DNA from: an uncultured bacterium
Lineage (GTDB): Bacteria > Gemmatimonadota > Gemmatimonadetes > Palauibacterales > KS3-K002
Length of the DNA: 7,772 nucleotides
Assembly: GCA_947581845.1 (NCBI GenBank)
Contig: CANPVY010000196.1
Location: 1-7,772 of the forward strand
Direction of reading: 5' to 3'
Below the pieces are notes generated by a model. The model had not been told where the DNA came from and searched no databases. It saw nothing but the letters and a program-made list of their open reading frames with translations. Both the position numbers and the translations under genes were made by a program. This document shows, in pieces, positions 1 through 5,287 of this stretch. Position 1 is the stretch's first letter, and the number at the start of each line of letters is the position of its first letter.

Positions 1-225
1 CGAGACCGCTTGCCCGCAAAAGCGGAGACGGTTGCGGAAAGCGTCAAAGTGCGGTAGGTCGTTGCGAAGATCGAGATAGGCACGTCGCCATCCACGGGCT
101 TCACCCCAGGTCACCAACTCGTCCACAGACGTGTCGCTGTAGATGTGACAGAGCCGATCACCGCGGCGTATGCCCAAGGGTGGGATATCCCGGGCAGCCT
201 TGTGGTAATGGAACTTGATCGCCAA
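1..225 (-). CDS. DUF4031-like small protein, C-terminal end missing
   Basis: The minus strand from a TTG at 225-223 is open for 75 codons to the window edge. Coding character is clear, with readable segments such as CHIYSDTSVDELVTWGEARG and LPHFDAFRNRL. The pattern, H-[IL]-x-[AS]-D-T near residue 28, an E-L plus an aromatic/Gly segment, then H-[FY]-D near residue 59, resembles the DUF4031 family (about 80-100 residues, function unknown). The match is from memory of the family consensus and is moderate. No ATG or GTG is available; TTG is the first start codon after the stop of the upstream gene, with AGAGG a few bases before it. Only six bases separate it from the pterin dehydratase stop, in the same reading frame, so the two are very probably co-transcribed and translationally coupled. 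Only a short C-terminal tail is likely lost. No function is proposed. Confidence 0.6.
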   Translation of the reverse strand, partial: MAIKFHYHKAARDIPPLGIRRGDRLCHIYSDTSVDELVTWGEARGWRRAYLDLRNDLPHFDAFRNRLRFCGQAVS

Positions 226-231
226 CGGCCT

Positions 232-513
232 CTAGCCTTCGGCCTCGTCGAACGAACCGGCCGCCGAGATGTCCTTATCGGTGATCCCGCCCTCGCTGTG
301 CGTTGACAGCGCCAAGGTCACCTTGTTGTAGTTGATCGTGATGTCGGGATGGTGGCGGGCCGCCTCGGCACCATCCGCCACGCGCTGGACGAAGTCGATA
401 GCCTCCGCGAAGTTGGCGAATTCGTATCGCTTAACGATCGCGTTGCCCTCGCGTACCCAGCCGCGCAGGCTCGCGAGCCGATCTTCGATCTCGCCGTCAC
501 TGAGGAGCGCCAT
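232..513 (-). CDS. phhB: Pterin-4a-carbinolamine dehydratase (PCD/DCoH family)
   Basis: A 93-residue protein, the normal family length. It dehydrates 4a-hydroxytetrahydrobiopterin to the quinonoid dihydropterin, recycling the cofactor of aromatic amino-acid hydroxylases; some bacterial members instead serve other pterin pathways. The catalytic signature is complete: E-x3-H-H-P at about residues 50-56, Y-N-K-V at about 62-65, then T-H at about 71-72 and a terminal T-D-K-D. The frame stays open upstream into the transporter gene, but ATG at 513-511 is chosen because the family N-terminus (MALLSDGEIEDRL, then W at residue 19) begins there and GGGAG lies 8 bases upstream. It starts 41 bases after the transporter stop and is followed 6 bases later by the DUF4031-like gene, so it is the middle gene of a minus-strand operon. 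Whether a phenylalanine hydroxylase exists elsewhere cannot be seen here. Confidence 0.94.
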   Translation of the reverse strand: MALLSDGEIEDRLASLRGWVREGNAIVKRYEFANFAEAIDFVQRVADGAEAARHHPDITINYNKVTLALSTHSEGGITDKDISAAGSFDEAEG

Positions 514-554
514 CAACCGGTCTCCCGTTCCTTTCACCGAATCCGCTGGTACAC

Positions 555-1886
555 CTAGAACAGGGTCGTCCGCAGCAACTCCCAGGTAGCCCTGCCCTTC
601 TGATAGATCACTACCGCAAGAATGATCGGCGCCACGATCCTCACGATCCAGAGCCAGCCTCTGAGCAGACCTTCCGAAGCGAAGCCGCGCCGCACCTCGC
701 CCAGCGGATCCGACATCCGCCAACCGACGAAGAGCGCCAGCGCGAAGGCACCGACGACCAGCAAGAACTCGCCGGCGATCTGATCGAACAGGCCCAGAAT
801 GTCCTGGTTGAGGGCGCAGGGTAAGCCGATCAGCATGATCACCAGGCCGGCACCCAGCGCGGCCCGGCCGCGATCCAACCTCCAGTTGTCGATCAGGCTC
901 GAAGTGACGACCTCGAGCAGCGAGATGGCCGAAGTGAGCGCGCCTACGAAGAGGGCCGCGAAGAAGACGAGCCCGACGATCCTGCCCGCGGCACCCATGC
1001 CGATAAAGGCCCTGGGCAGGCTGATGAACAGCGCGCCGAGGGCGCTTTCACCGATCTCCTGCGACAGACCGAACGCGAAAATCACCGGGAACACCACCAG
1101 CCCGGCAAGAAAGGCCACTCCGAAATCGGAGACCGCTATGGTGGCGGCGGACGCCGGCAGGTTCTCGTCCCGTGACAGGTAGCTCGCGTACGTCAACATC
1201 GCCCCCATCCCCAAACTCAGGCTGAAGAAGGCCTGGCCCGCCGCGGCGCTCAGGGTATCCGGCGACAGCAGCTTGGCAGGGTCGGTGCGCAGGTAGAAAC
1301 TGTAGCCCGCCCCGGACCCGGCGAGGAACGCGGCCCAGATCGCGAGCCCTATGATCAGCAGGAATAGCACGGGCATGAGCACCAGAGATGCCCGCTCGAT
1401 GCCCCGCTTAACACCGCCAACGACGATCGAGATGGTGATCGCCATGAACACGATATGATAGAGCACGGCGCCCGTCCCGGTGGCGGTGTGCTCGAAGTAC
1501 TCGGAGGGGCTACGCGTGAAACCACTCAGCAGCGCTTCCAGCGTGTAGCGCATCGTCCAGCCGGCGATCACCGAGTAGTAGGCGAGTATCAAGAAACCGG
1601 TCGCGACGTAGAGGTAGCCCAGACCAGCTAGCCGCGGACCGCCCACCGTTCTGAGCGCGCCGATCGGGCTGAGACGCGCCCGCCGCCCCACCCCGAACTC
1701 CGCCAGCATGATCGGCACGCCAACCACGAAGACCATGACGATGTAGAGGAGCACGAAGGCCGCACCGCCTCGATCCGCCGTGATGTAAGGGAACCGCCAC
1801 ATGTTGCCGAGTCCCACGGCGGAACCGACGGCTGCCAGGATGAAGCCGAGTCTCGTACCCCAACCTTCGCGGCTGCGTGCTTCCAT
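555..1886 (-). CDS. Sodium-dependent transporter, neurotransmitter:sodium symporter (SNF/LeuT) family
   Basis: A 443-residue inner-membrane protein with the LeuT fold, predicted to import an amino acid or similar amine with Na+. About 11 membrane segments are visible, as in typical bacterial members. TM1 carries the hallmark G-L-G-N-M-W-R-F-P-Y (residues 25-34). TM3 has the conserved Tyr pair (AYYSVIAGW), TM6 has FFSLSLGMGAMLTYASY, and TM8 ends its unwound part with A-L-T-S, the expected Na2-site Thr-Ser. By my alignment the TM7 position equal to LeuT Asn286 is Asp (VSDFGVAF), an acidic residue also seen in other bacterial, chloride-independent members. The usual E-N-G-G-G-A-F loop after TM1 reads D-R-G-G-A-A-F, a small deviation. 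The start ATG has GGAGG five bases upstream. Substrate cannot be read from sequence; the downstream pterin dehydratase hints at an aromatic amino acid. A structured leader lies upstream at 2011-2137. Confidence 0.95.
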   Translation of the reverse strand: MEARSREGWGTRLGFILAAVGSAVGLGNMWRFPYITADRGGAAFVLLYIVMVFVVGVPIMLAEFGVGRRARLSPIGALRTVGGPRLAGLGYLYVATGFLILAYYSVIAGWTMRYTLEALLSGFTRSPSEYFEHTATGTGAVLYHIVFMAITISIVVGGVKRGIERASLVLMPVLFLLIIGLAIWAAFLAGSGAGYSFYLRTDPAKLLSPDTLSAAAGQAFFSLSLGMGAMLTYASYLSRDENLPASAATIAVSDFGVAFLAGLVVFPVIFAFGLSQEIGESALGALFISLPRAFIGMGAAGRIVGLVFFAALFVGALTSAISLLEVVTSSLIDNWRLDRGRAALGAGLVIMLIGLPCALNQDILGLFDQIAGEFLLVVGAFALALFVGWRMSDPLGEVRRGFASEGLLRGWLWIVRIVAPIILAVVIYQKGRATWELLRTTLF

Positions 1887-1925
1887 CCCGTCCTCCGTCG
1901 TGCAAGTATGTGCAATCGACCGATA

Positions 1926-1974
1926 GGCGGCCGACCGCCACGCTAGGGTCGGCGCACGGCCCCGTCAAGCGGGG
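1926..1974 (-). promoter_or_regulatory. Alternative hairpins in the proximal transporter leader
   Basis: In the 125 bases before the transporter ATG, the segment at 1931-1936 can pair two ways. GGCGG (1926-1930) pairs with CCGCC (1935-1939), or CCGACC (1931-1936) pairs with GGTCGG (1947-1952); the two helices exclude each other. A third hairpin, CCCCG/CGGGG, lies at 1960-1974. None has a following T-run on the minus strand, so none is an intrinsic terminator. Short GC helices are common by chance at this base composition; the observation matters mainly because it sits between the structured element at 2011-2137 and the gene. Confidence 0.25.
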
Positions 1975-2010
1975 TGGCGGGCAACGTGAGTTAGAGAGAG
2001 GTGATCAGAG

Positions 2011-2137
2011 AAAACGATCCTGGCACCGCTGGGCTCTCCTGACTACCGGCGAACGCCGAACTGGGTAGCGTTGAGCGGGCAGGTAGCGGACTAGATGCCG
2101 GTCAGCCGGCACGGAGGCGCCTGCGGCACCAGGATCG
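2011..2137 (-). ncRNA. Candidate structured RNA or leader element ending in a U-tract
   Basis: Bases 2123-2137 pair with 2015-2029. Thirteen pairs are Watson-Crick, and the central two (2128 with 2024, 2127 with 2025) are U-G and G-U wobbles only if the minus strand is transcribed; on the plus strand they would be mismatches. In the same register GG (2120-2121) pairs with CC (2031-2032) and CTCC (2113-2116) pairs with GGAG (2036-2039). Inside are a six-pair hairpin TGCCGG-CTGA-CCGGCA (2096-2111) and a GC hairpin at 2047-2058. A GGTAG (2043-2047) can pair with either of two CTACC copies (2064-2068 or 2082-2086). TTTTCTCT follows the closing helix (2014-2007). It begins 18 bases after a possible ORF stop and ends about 125 bases before the transporter ATG. 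It could be a cis-regulatory leader with terminator, an independent small RNA, or an elaborate terminator. I recognise no known RNA family. Confidence 0.45.
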
Positions 2138-2155
2138 CGTTTCGAGGTCGACGGC

Positions 2156-2395
2156 TCAGCCGCGCCCGTTGCCCCCGGTCACGACCACCTGGGGGCTCAG
2201 CTTCCCCTGGCCAACCATCAGCCAGGCTGGCACAGGCTTAGCCGGGCCCGGCCCGTTCAGCCGCAGCGCGTCGTTTCGGTCCCGCTTACACCAGATGAAC
2301 GCCCGCAGCTGCGGATGTGGTGGCGGCGGCAGACGGTCGACGGCCACAATACCAACACCCCAGCCGTCATGCCGCTTCGGTCTTCGCATCAACAT
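2156..2395 (-). CDS. Possible orphan small protein, 79 residues
   Basis: I do not recognise this protein. ATG at 2395-2393 is preceded by GGGAG ten bases upstream, and the frame runs to TGA at 2158-2156. About three quarters of third codon positions are G or C, as expected of a gene here, but also of random open frames in GC-rich DNA. The product is basic at the N-terminus (MLMRRPKRHDGWG), then has a proline-rich stretch (LPPPPHPQ), a short aromatic/Cys segment (FIWCKRDRND), and a Gly/Val-rich tail. There is no signal peptide, membrane segment or known motif. It lies on the same strand as its neighbours, and the structured element at 2011-2137 begins 18 bases downstream. Pro/Gly/Arg richness and two 12-base palindromes inside it argue for caution. 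Confidence 0.3.
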   Translation of the reverse strand: MLMRRPKRHDGWGVGIVAVDRLPPPPHPQLRAFIWCKRDRNDALRLNGPGPAKPVPAWLMVGQGKLSPQVVVTGGNGRG

Positions 2396-2425
2396 TAATG
2401 AGCTTCTCCCGATTCACTTGGCCCA

Positions 2426-2458
2426 CCCCGACGCACCCGCGCCGGAGTGACGTCGGGG
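2426..2458 (-). repeat. Hairpin upstream of the possible small ORF
   Basis: CCCCGACG (2426-2433) pairs perfectly with CGTCGGGG (2451-2458). The helix continues as CAC (2434-2436) with GTG (2447-2449) past a single unpaired base, giving eleven pairs around a 10-base loop. There is no T-run on either side, so it is not an intrinsic terminator. It ends 30 bases before the possible ATG at 2395 and could be a leader structure or an operator; GC content alone could also produce it. Confidence 0.3.
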
Positions 2459-2657
2459 GGTACATAGGCAGGCTCCGTGCCCGGAGCGCTCAGCTCGGAA
2501 GGCCGCGTGAATTCAGGGATTCTGGACGATAGGGAGTTGCCGGGATGGCGTCTTGCGTGTCCTTCCGACGCGCGACGACGTGTCCCAACGACACGCGAGC
2601 CGTGCACACACCCGGTGCGTTCGAGAGCCCGAGCGCTCCGCGGGCAGAGGAAGAACC

Positions 2658-3329
2658 CTAGCGCGACCGCTTGAGCTCGGCTGCCAGCCGGTCCGCTCGA
2701 CGAGTGGTTTCCGGGAAGCGATAGCGGCCGCCAGGGGTCAGCCGCAGCACGAGCTCTGCAGCTGTAGGCAAGTCGATGAGATGTCCGACCGACAGGTAGA
2801 CGGGACGTACGCTTGTGCGAGTGCGCAGGGCCCAACCGATCTCCTCGCCCGTGCTGGGATCGACGAGCGGGGCCCTCGCTCCGCGCTGCTCGGAGAGCGG
2901 GCCCGGCTGACCGCAGAGGATCGATTTGGCACAGCCGATGGCGGGCACAGCGAACTCGAGACCGGCATGACAGGCCAAGCCCATACGTCGCGGGTGGGCG
3001 TAGCCGTGAGCATCGAGCACCGCCAGATCAGGTGGCACACTCAGGCACTCCCAGGCCGCCGCCAGAACGGGCAGCTCTCTGAAGCTGAGATAGCCCGGGA
3101 CGTACGGGAAGGTTATGGGCATGACCGCCGTGGCTGTCTCCAGCGTCTCCATGCTCTCGAGGTCGATGACCACCACGGCGGCGAAGGCGAGGTCGCGCGA
3201 CTTGTCGAACGCGACGTCCGCCCCGGCTGCCCGGCGCGGAGCGAAGCCTGGCGGAGGCTCGAAGCTCAGACGCTCACGGAGCCTGACCTGGATCTCTCGG
3301 GCCTCGGCGACGGTCCCTGCCTGCTCCAT
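2658..3329 (-). CDS. nfi: Endonuclease V (deoxyinosine 3'-endonuclease)
   Basis: A 223-residue DNA-repair nuclease that cuts the second phosphodiester bond 3' of deoxyinosine, starting removal of deaminated adenine. The full family architecture is visible: G-A-D-V-A-F with the first metal-binding Asp (residue 38), the F-P-Y-V-P-G wedge that inserts beside the lesion (74-79), L-S-F-R-E with the catalytic Glu (85), V-L-D-A-H-G with the second Asp (106), A-H-P-R-R (111-115), the I-G-C-A-K-S segment, and R-T-R plus V-Y-L-S-V-G-H near residue 180. The second Asp motif reads D-A-H-G rather than the more usual D-G-x-G. A TTG five codons upstream (3344) is possible, but it lies in the T-run of the ferredoxin terminator, so ATG at 3329 is preferred; that N-terminus also matches known members. 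The ribosome-binding site is weak (GAAG at best). Confidence 0.95.
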   Translation of the reverse strand: MEQAGTVAEAREIQVRLRERLSFEPPPGFAPRRAAGADVAFDKSRDLAFAAVVVIDLESMETLETATAVMPITFPYVPGYLSFRELPVLAAAWECLSVPPDLAVLDAHGYAHPRRMGLACHAGLEFAVPAIGCAKSILCGQPGPLSEQRGARAPLVDPSTGEEIGWALRTRTSVRPVYLSVGHLIDLPTAAELVLRLTPGGRYRFPETTRRADRLAAELKRSR

Positions 3330-3342
3330 CTCGCGGCTTCGC

Positions 3343-3376
3343 AAAATCGGGGCGCCCGGCCAGCACCGGGCGCCCC
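3343..3376 (-). terminator. Intrinsic terminator of the ferredoxin gene
   Basis: On the minus strand GGGGCGCCCGG (3376-3366) and CCGGGCGCCCC (3359-3349) form a perfect 11-pair stem around a six-base loop. The stem is followed by GA and four Ts (3346-3343). It starts 26 bases after the ferredoxin stop. The T-run abuts the endonuclease V start, so that gene must be read from read-through or from a very short leader. Confidence 0.85.
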
Positions 3377-3402
3377 ACTGATCGAGCTTGACCTGGGTCC
3401 CC

Positions 3403-3654
3403 TTAGCTGGCGGGTGGCTCCAGCTTGAAGAACGTGTAGTTCTTGGCTATGAAGGAGGTCCACTCTTCCGGGACTTCGTCGTCCGGGAAGATCGCATCCA
3501 CCGGGCACTCCGGGACGCAGGCCCCGCAGTCAATGCACTCCTCAGGGTGGATGTAGTACTGATCCTCCCCCTCGTATATGCAGTCGACGGGACAAACCTC
3601 TACGCAGGCCGCGTCCTTAACATCGATACAGGGTTGCGCGATGATGTAAGTCAC
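3403..3654 (-). CDS. fdxA: Seven-iron ferredoxin (3Fe-4S plus 4Fe-4S)
   Basis: An 83-residue soluble electron carrier. The cysteine layout is that of the Azotobacter FdI / actinobacterial / Thermus type. C9, C17 and C50 would bind the 3Fe-4S cluster; C21, C40, C43 and C46 the 4Fe-4S cluster; C25 is the expected free cysteine. By family knowledge C9-x7-C17-x3-C21-P and C40-x2-C43-x2-C46-x3-C50-P are diagnostic. The C-terminal part ([10 protein letters not shown]) is the usual short acidic extension. The start is GTG at 3654, because homologues begin M-T-Y-I-I-x-x-P-C; AGGAGG lies at 3671-3666, with a rather long 11-base spacer. The open frame extends upstream without family similarity. The gene appears to be a single transcription unit with its own terminator, divergent from the DUF1028 gene. 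Its redox partner is not in the window. Confidence 0.95.
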   Translation of the reverse strand: MTYIIAQPCIDVKDAACVEVCPVDCIYEGEDQYYIHPEECIDCGACVPECPVDAIFPDDEVPEEWTSFIAKNYTFFKLEPPAS

Positions 3655-3774
3655 TTCAGTCGATGCCTCCTGTCCGCAGGACCGTGTAGACGAGAGCCAT
3701 GGGCTCGGTCGGCTGAGACACTGTAGTAGCCCCGAAGATAGGAACGGGCTTCTGCGAGAGCAAGACTTTCTCGA

Positions 3775-3804
3775 TTGACGTGGCAACACTCCCAAGCCTA
3801 AGTT
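3775..3804 (+). promoter_or_regulatory. Possible sigma70-like promoter for the DUF1028 gene
   Basis: TTGACG (3775-3780, five of six consensus -35 bases) is followed after 18 bases by TAAGTT (3799-3804, three of six -10 bases). It points toward the DUF1028 gene, whose ATG is about 60 bases downstream. The -10 match is weak, so this is only a candidate. Confidence 0.33.
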
Positions 3805-3865
3805 GTATCTACAGTTAGCGCACCTGACCCTTCCAGGCTGCCGCGCTCAGAAAGGAGATGTCGCC

Positions 3866-4606
3866 ATGCACCGGAGGCCGCCAACACCGCTCGCGCTAGC
3901 CATCTCCGCGGCAATCATCTTAACGGCTGCCAGCTCGGCTCAGGATGGCCCGCCCTCCAATCCCTCGACTTCGGCCTCTTACGCCGTTCTCGCCCGCGAC
4001 CCCCTCACCGGCGAATACGGAGTGGCCGCCGCGAGTCACGCACCGCTGATCGGCCTGAACCTCGAGTTTCTGGATCCCGACGCTGGAGGTGTCCTCGTGC
4101 TCGGTGGTCCCTATCTGGAGATCAACGACAAGGCGCTGATCGCTTTGCGCGACGGCCTTCCACCCGGCCGCGCGATCGCGGTTGGCCTCGTCGGTGATCC
4201 AGATCCGGAGGCGCGCCAGTTGCTGGCCCTCTCACCCACCGGAGCAGCGGCGTTTACCGGCAAGAACCTGCCAGAACACGCCGACCATGCTACAGGAGAC
4301 GGCTTCGTCGCCGCCGGCCATCATCTCGCCAGCGAAGACGTCGTCCCGGCTATTCAGGAAACCTTCGCGGCCTCCGGCGGTCCGCTCGCCGATCGCCTGC
4401 TCGGGGCACTCCAGGCGGGTCGCGACGCCGGCGGCGAGGAGGGGGGCGCGCATTCCGCCGCGCTGCTGGTGGTCGGACCCGGCGCGCGCTTCGCCACCCG
4501 TCACCGACTCGTCGATCTGAGAATCGACTTCGTCCCCGGCGATGCGGTCGCCGCACTCGCCGAGCTGCGCGCCCGAATCGACTCTGTCTACGGGCGCGTC
4601 AGGTAG
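3866..4606 (+). CDS. Exported DUF1028 family protein (Ntn-hydrolase-like fold)
   Basis: A 246-residue protein of the DUF1028 family, grouped with N-terminal-nucleophile hydrolase folds; no reaction is established. It opens with a Sec signal peptide: basic MHRRP, a hydrophobic core (LALAISAAIILTA), and a likely cleavage after A-S-S-A at residue 25. Family landmarks follow in order: V-L-A-R-D-P-L-T-G-E-Y-G-V-A near residues 41-55, a D-P-x-x-R-Q segment, F-T-G-K-N, G-D-G-F-V-A-A-G, P-L-A-D-R-L-L-G-A-L-Q-A-G, and G-G-E-E-G-G-x-x-S-A-A-L-L-V-V. Two conserved spots differ from my memory of the consensus: the G-N after the G-x-G-Y segment is G-H-H, and the G-G-D-x-R-G box lacks its Arg. Start: ATG at 3866, with AAAGGAG nine bases upstream and the signal peptide immediately after. 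Its stop overlaps the end of the peroxiredoxin gene on the other strand by 8 bases. Confidence 0.85.
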   Translation: MHRRPPTPLALAISAAIILTAASSAQDGPPSNPSTSASYAVLARDPLTGEYGVAAASHAPLIGLNLEFLDPDAGGVLVLGGPYLEINDKALIALRDGLPPGRAIAVGLVGDPDPEARQLLALSPTGAAAFTGKNLPEHADHATGDGFVAAGHHLASEDVVPAIQETFAASGGPLADRLLGALQAGRDAGGEEGGAHSAALLVVGPGARFATRHRLVDLRIDFVPGDAVAALAELRARIDSVYGRVR

Positions 4607-5075
4607 CCGCTGACTCGAGCACGGCCTTCTTGATCTCATCGAACGGCGGTAACTGGCCCGGGTCCTCAGAGACCCAGCGGTAGCGCAGGATGCCTTCCCT
4701 GTCGATGACGAAGGCCGCTCGCTTCGCCACTCCCTTGAGACCCATGAGGTCCTCGTGCAGCGCACCGTACGCGCGGGCCGTCTCCTTATTGAAATCGCTG
4801 AGGAGTGGGAACGGCAGCTCCAGATGCTCGGCCCAGAACTTGAGGGTGAACGGACTGTCCACGCTGGCGGCGAGAACTCGCGCGCCCGCCTGAGCGTACG
4901 TCTCATATTCGTCACGTAACGTCGTCAGCTCATTCGTGCAGACCGGCGTAAAGGCGAGAGGGAAGAAGAGCAGCACGGTCGGCCCCTGACCGCGGTACTC
5001 CTCGAGCGTAACCTGCTCGCCCCACGAGGAACTCAGCTCGAACCTCGGCGCCGGGTTGCCAACCTCGACAGCCAT
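4599..5075 (-). CDS. 1-Cys peroxiredoxin, AhpE-type (AhpC/TSA family)
   Basis: A 158-residue cytosolic thiol peroxidase reducing H2O2, organic peroxides or peroxynitrite. The active site P-L-A-F-T-P-V-C-T has the peroxidatic Cys at residue 46 with Thr at 43, and the conserved active-site Arg is at 119 (V-A-K-R-A-A-F-V-I-D). It is the only cysteine in the protein, so there is no resolving Cys; an external thiol must reduce it, as for mycobacterial AhpE, which it resembles in F-F-P-L-A-F-T and P-F-P-L-L-S-D-F. Start: ATG at 5075, with GGAGG five bases upstream; an upstream in-frame extension of 19 codons lacks family similarity. The gene is divergent from lipA and convergent with the DUF1028 gene. 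Proximity to lipA and the pyruvate dehydrogenase genes may be chance. Confidence 0.93.
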   Translation of the reverse strand: MAVEVGNPAPRFELSSSWGEQVTLEEYRGQGPTVLLFFPLAFTPVCTNELTTLRDEYETYAQAGARVLAASVDSPFTLKFWAEHLELPFPLLSDFNKETARAYGALHEDLMGLKGVAKRAAFVIDREGILRYRWVSEDPGQLPPFDEIKKAVLESAAT

Positions 5076-5192
5076 GTGAACCTCCGCGCGTTGGCGTGGT
5101 ATACTCACTGACTCGCTGCTGAGAGACGCCAAACATGTACGCCCGGGCCCGACCCAGGCAAGTCACCCAGAGTCTGCTGGACGCTGAGAGGA

Positions 5193-5215
5193 AGAGTGTT
5201 AGCTTTACACGCTCT
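5193..5215. promoter_or_regulatory. Imperfect inverted repeat between peroxiredoxin and lipA
   Basis: AGAGTGT (5193-5199) faces ACAC-GC-TCT (5207-5215) around a 7-base centre, with an exact GTGT/ACAC core. It is the most symmetrical element in the AT-richer part of the divergent intergenic region, 118 bases from the peroxiredoxin ATG and about 73 from lipA. It could be an operator for a dimeric regulator; no known box is matched and chance is possible. Confidence 0.2.
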
Positions 5216-5287
5216 GAAAGGCCATCGCTCCCTGCCTCGCCCGGCTGTCGCCCCGGGCCTGGCCGGCTCCCGTTACATACATAAGGC

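Larger units (their letters stand above)
1887..2657. other. 770-base region between endonuclease V and the transporter
   Basis: There is no confidently coding sequence here. From right to left it holds: small GC-rich hairpins after the endonuclease V stop (GTGTC/GACAC at 2580-2594; GCTCCG/CGGAGC at 2472-2487), a stronger hairpin at 2426-2458, a possible 79-residue ORF (2156-2395), the structured element at 2011-2137, and hairpins in the proximal transporter leader (1926-1974). Two perfect 12-base palindromes lie inside the possible ORF (GCCGGGCCCGGC at 2241-2252; CCGCAGCTGCGG at 2303-2314). I saw none of the conserved blocks of RNase P RNA, tmRNA, SRP RNA or 5S rRNA, and no tRNA. The transporter promoter should lie here on the minus strand, but I could not place a convincing -35/-10 pair. 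Confidence 0.6.

Noticed and set aside
2136..2152. A TTTCGAGGTC segment resembling a tRNA T-loop.
   Set aside because: The flanking bases cannot form the T-stem, and no acceptor or anticodon arm is present.
2472..2645. Weak hairpins after the endonuclease V stop (2625-2645, 2580-2594, 2472-2487) as its terminator.
   Set aside because: None is followed by a T-run on the minus strand, and stems of five or six GC pairs are frequent by chance at this composition.
1887..2657. RNase P RNA, tmRNA, SRP RNA, 5S rRNA or a known riboswitch in the long non-coding stretch.
   Set aside because: I looked for the conserved blocks (for example GAGGAAAGTCC of RNase P, GGAAGGAAGCAG of SRP, the tmRNA ends, and glycine, TPP, SAM and cobalamin aptamer cores) on both strands and found none. 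A GCCGAACT at 2055-2062 recalls 5S rRNA, but the surrounding helices do not fit.
2553..3428. A 291-codon open frame on the plus strand.
   Set aside because: It lies antisense to endonuclease V, whose full set of family motifs is on the other strand. The product is Arg/Gly/Ala-rich without motifs; it is a GC-rich shadow frame.
5099..5105. TATAC element as a -10 box, readable on either strand (TATACT plus, TATACC minus).
   Set aside because: Neither strand has a credible -35 hexamer at 16-18 bases, so I do not call a promoter.
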